From Diplonema papillatum (Eukaryota > Euglenozoa > Diplonemea > Diplonemida > Diplonemidae): a stretch of DNA of 64,000 bases. The stretch lies in the NCBI GenBank assembly GCA_030068145.1, contig JAPJBO010000138.1:1-64000 (forward strand). The letters run 5' to 3'. Both the position numbers and the translations under genes were made by a program. The notes below the pieces were generated by a model that made no database searches, was not told the origin of the DNA, and saw only the letters and a list, made by a program, of their open reading frames with translations. Shown one piece after another: positions 18,910-26,525 of the stretch (its first letter is position 1; each line of letters begins with the position of its first letter).

Positions 18910-19119
18910 CATGCAGGGTCAAAACCTTGTGTCTTTTTGAAAATGGCAAAAAAAAATTTCGGAAAAAAATTGGGTTTTTTGAATTTTAAAAGTTTGGAAC
19001 AAACTCTGCAGTAATTTTTGAGGAAGTTGAGCAAAATTTTTTTTTTCCAAAATTTTTTTTAGGGCTCCATCGGCCCCGCGGGAGCGTTTTAAAAAGACAC
19101 AAGGTTTTGACCCTGCATG
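18910..19119 (+). mobile_element. NTAN MITE copy 8
   Basis: 210 bp, complete, flanked by TTAT (18906-18909 and 19120-19123). The stretch to the left (18648-18905) and the next 320 bp to the right hold no recognisable gene. Confidence 0.92.
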
Positions 19120-19447
19120 TTATCCCTTCAATCCATCCCTTTGCTTCGTTCGTGAGCCATGATTGTTTCGTCAAAGGCATGCATCCTGGCAGGTATGAAC
19201 CCCTTTCTTTTGGGAGGACAAAGCGGGAAGGGGGGGGTAATATTGCATCATCCTGCGTAAAGTCATCTGCTCTACGATCAAAAGAATTCGCTCTCTAAGT
19301 ACGGAGTCAAGTCTTGTCTGTATACGCGATGCGGTTTACCGAAGCCATCGAGCGCCACGGCCAAGGATGGATATGTTTACTTGCTGATCGATGCTACGGC
19401 AGTACAGCAAACCCACTATGCAGCCTGAGTTCAGCCCCGCGACCTAG

Positions 19448-19659
19448 CATGCAGGGTCAGACCCTTATGTCTTTTTGGAAATGGCCAAAATTTTAGTTCC
19501 AGAAAAAAAATGGGTTTTTTGAATTTTAAAATTTTGCAACAAACTCTGCGGTAATTTTCGCGGAAGTTGAGCAAGCTTTTTTTTTGCCAAAATTTTTTTT
19601 TGGGGTCCATCGGCCCCGCGGCAGCGTTTTAAAAAGACACAAGGTTCTGACCCTGCATG
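19448..19659 (+). mobile_element. NTAN MITE copy 9 (with an empty-site duplicate nearby)
   Basis: 212 bp, complete, flanked by CTAG (19444-19447 and 19660-19663). Its flanks are duplicated at 20126-20250, where the MITE is absent and only one CTAG is present. Confidence 0.93.
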
Positions 19660-19827
19660 CTAGCGCTCACAAGGCAACCCATGATCACTTCGGTGTGAGG
19701 GATCAGTCCTGACCGAGCCTAATGCCTGCCGGGCGCCTGCTCCGTTGCAGTGTTTGCTTTCTGACCAATGCGTTCCACGTCTGAAGGGTCCTTGAGTTAA
19801 GTTCGCACCTTCTGTGGGTATACATAC

Positions 19828-20039
19828 CATGCAGGGTCAGAACCTTGTGTCTTTTTGGAAATGGCCAAAATTTTATTTCCAGAAAAAAAATGGGTTTTTT
19901 GAATTTTAAAAGTTTGGAACAAACTCTGCAGCAACTTTTGAGGAAGTTGAGCAAAAATTTTTTTTTCCAAATTTTTTTTTTGGAGGCCATCGGCCCCGCG
20001 GGAGCGTTTTAAAAAGACACAAGGTTTTGACCCTGCATG
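19828..20039 (+). mobile_element. NTAN MITE copy 10
   Basis: 212 bp, complete, flanked by ATAC (19824-19827 and 20040-20043). Confidence 0.92.
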
Positions 20040-20125
20040 ATACAGACTTGATCACGACTTTTGAAAACGAAGCTTACTCTTGAGATCTGGTGTGGAGGGC
20101 CATCGTTACCTGACAAAACTCACTC

Positions 20126-20250
20126 ATGCAGCCTGAGTTCAGCCCCGCGCATCTAGCGCTCACAAGGCAACCCGTGATCACTTCGGTGTGAGGGATCAGT
20201 CCTGACCGAGCCTAATGCCTGCCGGGCGCCTGCTCCGTTGCGGTGTTTTG
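20126..20250. repeat. Duplicate of 19418-19757 lacking the MITE
   Basis: About 125 bp nearly identical to 19418-19447 joined to 19660-19757. The few differences are near the insertion point and near the right end. This is the pre-insertion form of the site of MITE copy 9. No gene is recognised in either duplicate. Confidence 0.88.
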
Positions 20251-20566
20251 AAAACTAGGTAACTTTGTGCTCAGCGGTCCTACGAATCATGTTCCACGTC
20301 CTGTGATTCGTACTTTCAAACTTAATGCCATGAATCATGTTCTACCTCCTGTGATTCGTGTGACTTTTAACAATCTTGTCATTTCGCCCCCACTCCTTCC
20401 TACAGCAGGACAGGTCCTGCTCTGTGGGCAACCAATGTTTTCTCACCAGGCTGGTAGAACTGGTCATCCTGTCCAGGCGTCCAGACTGGTGGACTGTTCT
20501 GGTCAAGTGCTGTCAGGGAATTAAATTTGTTTTGCTGCTGGCTTTAAGGGAATTAAATTGGTGTAA

Positions 20567-20777
20567 CATGCAGGGTCAAAACCTTGTGTCTTTTTGAAAA
20601 TGGCAAAAAAAAAAATTCCGGAAAAAAATTGGGGTTTTTGAATTTTAAAAGTTTGGAACAAACTCTGCAGTAATTTTTGAGGAAGTTGAGCAATTTTTTT
20701 TTTTCCAAAATTTTTTTTTGGGGTCCATCGGCCCCGCGGGAGCGTTTTAAAAAGACACAAGGTTCTGACCCTGCATG
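20567..20777 (+). mobile_element. NTAN MITE copy 11
   Basis: 211 bp, complete, flanked by GTAA (20563-20566 and 20778-20781). The 20270-20560 stretch to its left has two GAATCATGTTC..CCTGTGATTCGT repeats and two units of the GGGAATTAAATTTGTTT repeat that forms an array at 35720-35940. Confidence 0.92.
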
Positions 20778-20832
20778 GTAATGCCCTTATATCCCACTCA
20801 AAACAAATTTGTGCCCTTATATCCCACTTCAA

Positions 20833-20913
20833 CACGCGTGACGTCACGGTCCGTCACGCGTGACATCACACCCGTCACGTGTGACGTCACGGTCCGTCAC
20901 ACGTGACATCGTG
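20833..20913. repeat. Cluster of palindromic TGACGTCA / GTCACGTGTGAC motifs
   Basis: About 80 bp built from repeated GTCACG(C/T)GTGACNTCAC words, including two exact TGACGTCAC boxes and one CACGTG. In many eukaryotes these are binding sites of bZIP (CRE) and bHLH (G-box) factors. Here they may equally be a small inverted-repeat satellite. No gene start is evident next to them, except possibly the unknown ORF at 21186. Confidence 0.6.
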
Positions 20914-21185
20914 ACTAGAAAACCAGACCCCAAAACCGCCAAAAACCGGGCCCAAAAAAAAATTGAAACAATTGATACATTTTGACACACGTTCCGCATG
21001 TACATTGAATATGAGCCGAAAAACTGCGGAAACCATACCTACATGCAGGCCAGTGTGAAACGTACCAGGCGCCCACATGTCGAAAAAAACCAGTCCATCC
21101 TTCTTCCTCTCAGGTTGCAACGATGAAGGGTGAACCCACATAGGGACGGAATGCCGTATGGGTGCTTCTCGTGCACAGGGACGGA

Positions 21186-22057
21186 ATGCTGTATGGGTGC
21201 TTCTCGTGCCGCCTGCTGGCCGGTGCTGTCGAGCTGCACGCTCTCCCGCGAAGCGTGCGGCCACACTTCCAGGCCGTGGTCGATGCTTTTTTGGCTGATT
21301 GTCCGCACTTGTCCGACCGGCCGCCCATGTTTTGCATCGCTTGTGTGGAGACAATAGCGCTGAGGTCGGATGCATGCTCTGCATGCAACACCTCCCGCGT
21401 CCCGAAGCGCCCTCTTCAGGCGGCCCTGAAGAAGGATGCGGAGGGGGTGAAGGAGGTCAGCAACGCGATCTTCGCGAAGAACGACTTCATCGCGTTGCTT
21501 GCGCTGCGGTCGACAGCCCCAGTTGTCTGCAATCCGTGCTATCAAAAAGTACGGCATCTCCTCCTCACCCCAGTGTCCCCGGATACCAACACAACACCGC
21601 CGACTCTTCTCCCGTCCCCGGATACCAATGCAACACCGCCGACTGTGGCAGCAAGGTATCGCCCTCGCGGCCTCGTGCTCGACGCTGAGCAGCGCCCGGC
21701 GGAGCCCCCCACTGTTTCGCGGAAGAGGCGGGCACCTTGCCCTTCTCCACATCCTCCGAAGAAGAGACGTGCCTACCCGGCCGAGGCCTTGGCCGCCCTG
21801 TGGCACGAGAATCACGGACGCAACCGGGCCGTGCTCATCTCTTTCGTGCGCAAGTCGTGTGGATCCCGCCCCCTTCCGGCCGCGGTCGCTGACCTCTTTC
21901 CTCCTTCCAAACGAGAGCGGAAGACCGTCATGCAAGAGGTGAGAAGGCATGTGAACGAGTTTGGGAAGAGTCGGAAGTGTTTTCTTCGCACCTTGGTGTC
22001 TGACGGCGTGGAGCGCGTGTCGGTGATGCGCGTGATATCCTCGTTCTGGGAGGTAAC
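21186..22057 (+). pseudogene. Unknown Cys-rich ORF interrupted by a MITE (left part)
   Basis: An open + strand frame of about 290 codons from the first ATG. It carries two CxxC-type pairs (FCIACVETIALRSDACSACN and VVCNPCYQK) near residues 48-125, a Pro/Thr-rich linker with repeats (SPDTN(T/A)TPPT) and a basic stretch (RKRRAPCPSPHPPKKRRA) that could be a nuclear signal. It runs directly into MITE copy 12. The same frame resumes at 22263. I do not recognise the family; a transposon-encoded DNA-binding protein is possible. Confidence 0.5.
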
Positions 22058-22262
22058 ATGCAGGGTCAAAACCTTGTGTCTTTTTGAAAATGGCCAAAAA
22101 ATATTCGGAAAAAAAATGGGTTTTTTGAATTTTAAAAGTTTGGAACAAACTCTGCAGCAATTTTTGAGGAAGTTGAGCAAAAAAAATTTCCAAAATTTTT
22201 TTTAGGGCTCCATCGGCCCCGCGGGAGCGTTTTAAAAAGACACAAGGTTTTGACCCTGCATG
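22058..22262 (+). mobile_element. NTAN MITE copy 12
   Basis: 205 bp, complete at both ends, flanked by GTAA (22054-22057 and 22263-22266). It is inserted into an open reading frame. Confidence 0.92.
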
Positions 22263-22580
22263 GTAAATGCCGTTCCGATTGTGGGCAGAGTCAGGCTTCG
22301 GCTCCATGACGCGGAAACAGGCGAGAAAGCCCCGACAGACGAGAAGGATCCCCAGAAGGGTTGGGTCCTCAAGCACTTCTGCCCCGTTCCATTTGGCACC
22401 CTGTACAGGGACTTCGTCAACTGGTGGGAAGCGGAGGCAGCTGCCAAGGGCTTTCCACTTTTTCCTATTCTTCATTTTTATAGAGTGCCTTCGCTCTTTT
22501 GGGCATTCTGGGGCTGGAATTTTGCGATTTCGAAGCATATCTTTCCATTGCCGCCCTTGGAAGGCGAAATTTTGACATGA
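22263..22580 (+). pseudogene. Unknown ORF, part to the right of the MITE
   Basis: Open stretch of about 105 codons in the frame that would follow the left part if the MITE and one GTAA were absent. It has a WVLKHFCPVPFGTLYRDFVNWW stretch (given here in part) and a later HFYRV motif of the type seen in helix-turn-helix regions. No stop or splice signal makes it a clear gene. The stretch to 22697 holds nothing else I can identify. Confidence 0.4.
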
Positions 22581-22697
22581 TGTTGCACTAGTCTGTCATC
22601 GTCTTCTCGCTTATGACCGTCTCTAATTCGTCGACAACGTTTCACCGCAACCTTGACAATCTTTTGTTTTCTCACGTGGTTTAGATTTCCTTCCTAG

Positions 22698-22909
22698 CAT
22701 GCAGGGTCAAAACCTTGTGTCTTTTTGAAAATGGCAAAAAAAAAATTTCTGGAAAAAAATTGGGTTTTTTGAATTTTAAAAGTTTGGAACAAACTCTGCA
22801 GTAATTTTTGAGGAAGTTGAGCAATTTTTTTTTTTTCCAAAATTTTTTTGAGGGCTCCATCGGCCCCGCGGGAGCGTTTTAAAAAGACACAAGGTTTTGA
22901 CCCTGCATG
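22698..22909 (+). mobile_element. NTAN MITE copy 13
   Basis: 212 bp, complete, flanked by CTAG (22694-22697 and 22910-22913). Confidence 0.92.
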
Positions 22910-23101
22910 CTAGGTTGGGCTTGAGCAAAAGAGAAGAAGAAAGGCGGCAGACGTCATTTTGCGTGCGTTCCGGGGGTAGGGGGTTGGAGTGATGGCGAGA
23001 TAACGGGCAAGACGCAGGAAATTGAGGTACGGGGCAGGTGGGCAGTTCACGCAACTGCAGTCACTTTCATCAGTAGACTCGGTATACGTCAGACGCACTC
23101 C

Positions 23102-23265
23102 TTTCCGGAAAAAAATTGGGTTTTTTGAATTTTAAAAGTTTGGAACAAACTCTGCAGCAATTTTTGAGGAAGTTGAGCAAAAATTTTTTTTCCCAAAAAT
23201 TTTTTTAGGGCTCCATCGGCCCCGTGGGAGCGTTTTAAAAAGACACAAGGTTTTGACCCTGCATG
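23102..23265 (+). mobile_element. NTAN MITE, left end missing
   Basis: Right 164 bp of a MITE, ending in the intact terminal repeat. The left ~48 bp are gone and unrelated sequence abuts at 23101. It lies against the piggyBac-like fragment. Confidence 0.88.
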
Positions 23266-23860
23266 ATACACACTCATGTGCCCAATGATCTGGGTGACCA
23301 CCAGGTCGGTGAACATGCATCTGAAGATGTCAGTGGGGGAGGAATCCTCATCAAGGTCGTAGGACGGATTCGGTCCGGTCTTCTTGGCGTTGAAAGGGAA
23401 TTCGAGGGCATGTGTAAAATAGACGTAGCGCTACCTCTATTTTACATTGAACCGCAAAAAAACGCGGTTCAATGTAAAATAGAGGTCCTGACCTCTATTT
23501 TACATTGAACCACAAAAAAACACGGTTCAATGTAAAATAGAGGTAGCGCTACGGCTATTTTACACATGCCAATTCGAGGTTGGGCTCGACTTTGCTGCTC
23601 CACGACAAGGACTTGATCGCTGCACCTGCTGCCTTGACCGCAGCGCTCTCAGTATTTGGTGGGCGGCCTCGCGGTGCTGGGTTTGCGGGGCTTCTGTGCC
23701 GGTCCTTTTCGTGGTCGACCGGGGCGCTTCGGTGCAGGCTTTGCGGAGGGCTTCGGCGCCTGTTCTTTTGGTGGCCGGCCGGGGCGCTTCGGTGCAGGCT
23801 TTGCGGAGGACTTCGGCGGCAGGTCTTTAGTCACAGTCGCACAAGGCATTTTACCAGGAA
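23266..23860 (-). pseudogene. piggyBac-like transposase fragment with AT-hooks
   Basis: On the minus strand, from near 23850 downwards, there are two AT-hook-like repeats (KRPGRPPK and KRPGRPRK in Lys/Pro/Ala-rich surroundings). After a MITE insertion (23407-23570) follows an acidic stretch leading into SPTDIFRCMFTDLVVTQIIG, which resembles the start of the piggyBac DDE domain (family pattern: a DTPLD-F--FFTDEL-like box). The catalytic core is not seen: the sequence ends at a truncated MITE at 23265. The apparent start codon lies in satellite sequence. A Cys-bearing minus-strand stretch at 22914-23100 may be a leftover of the C-terminus, uncertain. Confidence 0.5.
23407..23570. mobile_element. 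hAT-like MITE made of two tandem hairpins
   Basis: 164 bp beginning GGCATGTGTAAAATAG and ending with the inverted form. It is flanked by an 8-bp duplication AATTCGAG (23399-23406 and 23571-23578). The inside is two near-perfect stem-loops in tandem (arms CTCTATTTTACATTGAACC, loops of A7), so the whole folds as a cross. An 8-bp duplication is typical of hAT elements (also P). It is inserted in the piggyBac-like fragment. Confidence 0.88.
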
Positions 23861-24145
23861 AATTCTTTAGTCACAGTCGCGATTGTGGCCCTTAACATTT
23901 TCACTATGAAAATCTTTAGTCACAGTCGCGATTGTGACCCTTCACATTTTCACTATGAAAATCTTTAGTCACAGTCGCGATTGTGACCCTTCACATTTTC
24001 ACCATGAAAATCTTTAGTCACAGTCGCGATTGTGGCCCTTAACATTTTCACTATGAAAATCTTTAGTCACAGTCGCGATTGTGGCCCTTAACATTTTCAC
24101 TATGAAAATCTTTAGTCACAGTCGCGATTGTGACCCTTAACATTT
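23826..24145. repeat. 49-bp satellite, about 6 units
   Basis: Same satellite as at 1-148. The first unit is degenerate and overlaps the start of the piggyBac-like ORF. The last unit runs directly into the GGGTCAAAAATTTT array. Confidence 0.9.
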
Positions 24146-24545
24146 TGGGTCAAAAATTTGGGTCAAAAATTTTGGGTCAAAAATTTTGGTCAAAAATTTG
24201 GGTCAAAATTTTTGGGTCAAAATTTTTGGGTCAAAAATTTGGGTCAAAAATTTTGGTCAAAAATTTGGGTCAAAAATTTTGGGTCAAAATTTTTGGGTCA
24301 AAAATTTTGGGTAATATACCAGGATATGCGCGAAAAACTAAAATTTACAAATATATGCGTGGTGCATATATTTGTAAATTTTAGTTCTTTCGCGCATATA
24401 TTTGTAAAAAAAAACAGTTTTTTCGCGCATATATTTGTAAAAAAAACAGTTTTTTCGCGCATATATTTGTAAAAAACAGTTTTTTCGCGCATATATTTGT
24501 AAAAAAAAAAAAAAAAGTTTTTTCGCGCACTACAAATACGTTTTC
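24146..24545. repeat. AT-rich foldback block 1 (partial)
   Basis: First an array of GGGTCAAAAATTTT-type units (24146-24312), then one forward 30-bp unit (ATGCGCGAAAAACTAAAATTTACAAATAT) facing five reverse units (CGCGCATATATTTGTAAAAAAC), ending CGCGCACTACAAATACGTTTTC. This is the right half of the block seen in full at 25497-26110. Confidence 0.88.
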
Positions 24546-24581
24546 TTTGCAACAAAAGCAGAGCGCCTCTCATCACTGGAG

Positions 24582-24760
24582 GCTGGCATACCCAGACCCG
24601 CAAACCCGCATACCCTAACCCGCAAACCTTCGCATACCCTAACCCGCAAACCCCGCAAACCCGCATACCCGAACCCGCCAACCCTAATACCCGCATACCG
24701 AGACCCGCAAACCCGCATACCCTAACCCGCAAACCCCGCAAACCCGCAAACCCGCCGTGC
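24582..24760. repeat. Minisatellite with telomere-like CCCTAACCC words
   Basis: Repeats of (A)CCCGCATACCCTAACCCGCAAA with variants. CCCTAACCC occurs several times among CCCGCAAACC words. The stretch to 25015 holds no gene. Confidence 0.8.
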
Positions 24761-25015
24761 CGGAACTGTTTTGCAAATACACACAGCAGATCAAAGAAAG
24801 GGGGGCAAGGTGGAAAATGCAGATCAAACGGGAGTAGAATGTGCACACGCTTATCCGACTCTTGACTTACTATGCCGTGTTCTGAAAGCTGTCGAGGGGC
24901 CCCTCCATAGGTTCTCGCATGATTCGTTCGCCTTTGTAACACTATCCGTTTGTAGTACGCTTCGCAATTGTGTTCTTGCACTCTAGCCGAATGGCGGGTG
25001 GCGGATTTCCGCGCT

Positions 25016-25208
25016 CGTACCTTGTGTCTTTTTGAAACACTGCCACGGGGCTGGTGGCCCCCAAAAATGGAAAAAAAAAAATTGCTCAACTTCATCAAAA
25101 ATTACCGCAGTTTTTGTTCCAAAATTTTAAAATTCAAAAAACCCAATTTTTTTCCGGAATTTCTTTTTTGGCCATTTCCAAAAAGACACAAGGTTTTGAC
25201 CCTGCATG
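25016..25208 (-). mobile_element. NTAN MITE, diverged copy
   Basis: About 193 bp in reverse orientation. The right terminal repeat is intact; the left terminal repeat is eroded and several internal differences are visible. It is older than the other copies. It precedes foldback block 2, as the truncated copy at 32066 precedes block 4. Confidence 0.8.
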
Positions 25209-26200
25209 GTACATCCGTTGTGGAACCTCTCGTTGTTTTTGGCATCATACACCCGAAATAGTCACTTTGTGGGCCCTATAATAGGCTACGAACTTCATGG
25301 TATTTTTACAAATGTGTGAGTGTATGTCATTTTGTATAGTACGTTGAAGTACATTCATTGTGGACCCCATATTCTCGCGATGCTGTGTTTGGCGTCAAAA
25401 ACCCGTCTGAATTCACTTTTGATGGCTTTAATGAGGCTAAACACTCGAAATAGGCACTTTGGGGGGAATTTTTTTGAAAGGGTCTCCCAACAAGAATTGT
25501 GGCATATGCGCGAAAAAACTGTTTTTTACAAATATATGCGCGAAAAAACTGTTTTTTACAAATATATGCGCGAAAAACTGTTTTTTTTACAAATATATGC
25601 GCGAAAAAACTAAAACTGACAAACGTATGCACCGCGCATATATTTGTCAATTTTAGTTTTTTCGCGCATATATTTGTAAAAAAAACAGTTTTTCGCGCAT
25701 ACGTTTCGTATGCGCACAGTTTTTTCGGCAGTTTATCGCGCATATATTTGTAAGTTTCCCAAAAATTTTGGTCAGTCAAAAATTTTGGGTCAAAAATTTG
25801 GGTCAAAATTTTGGGTCAAAATTTTTGGGTCAAAAATTTTGGTCAAAAATTTTGGGTCAAAAATTTTGGGAAATATACCAGGATATGCGCGAAAAACTAA
25901 AATTTACAAATATATGCGCGGTGCATATATTTGTAAATTTTAGTTTTTTCGCGCATATATTTGTAAAAAAAAACAGTTTTTTCGCGCATATGTTTGTAAA
26001 AAAAACAGTTTTTTCGCGCATATATTTGTAAAAAACAGTTTTCTCGCGCATATATTTGTAAAAAAAAAAAAAAGTTTTTTCGCGCACTACAAATACGTTT
26101 TCTTTGCAACAAAAAAGCAGTTTAACGAAAAAAAACTACTTTTTGGGACAATCCGCAAGCCAGGGTGCACTCAACAGCTCAGCTGGTACGTCCGCAGCTG
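25209..26200. repeat. Foldback block 2 (full unit), left of the MULE
   Basis: Order of parts: ~290 bp unique-looking lead (GTACATCCGTTGTGGAACC and on), four forward 30-bp units (25504-25610) facing reverse units (25637-25750), a GGGTCAAAAATTTT array (25775-25872), one forward unit facing five reverse units (25884-26070), then the tail CGCGCACTACAAATACG...GCTGTCCAGGCC. Blocks 3 and 4 repeat the same parts in the same direction. Confidence 0.88.
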
Positions 26201-26525
26201 TCCAGGCCTTGTGACCCTGGAAGGCGTTTTCCCCCTGTTCTGGCCAGCCTGGCCCCCTTCAAGGTTTTTGGCAAGTTGACCAAGTTTGCCAAAGACTTTG
26301 AAAGGGACCAGACTGGCCAGAACTTGTTTGCACGTAAAGAATTCTTGTTTGTGTATTTGTGGCTTTTCTTTTGATTTGGCCTTCGGAACAGGGGTTGTTT
26401 AGGGGGTTTGCCCCTGCCCGAAGTGTTGAAGCCATAGCATAGTCTTGTCGAACATGCTTTTTTTTGCTTGTCAGGTGTTGTTGTGGCGTGAAGCCATGTT
26501 CCCTATTTCGGATGCGGAACCGCTA

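Noticed and set aside
21039-22538. 499-residue minus-strand ORF across MITE copy 12
   Set aside because: It reads through the MITE and has low-complexity, Arg/His-rich content; the + strand frame is more protein-like.
24130-26110. Short ORFs of the type NFGSKILGQ and YKYMREKTV
   Set aside because: They come from the GGGTCAAAAATTTT and CGCGCATATATTTG arrays and appear on both strands.
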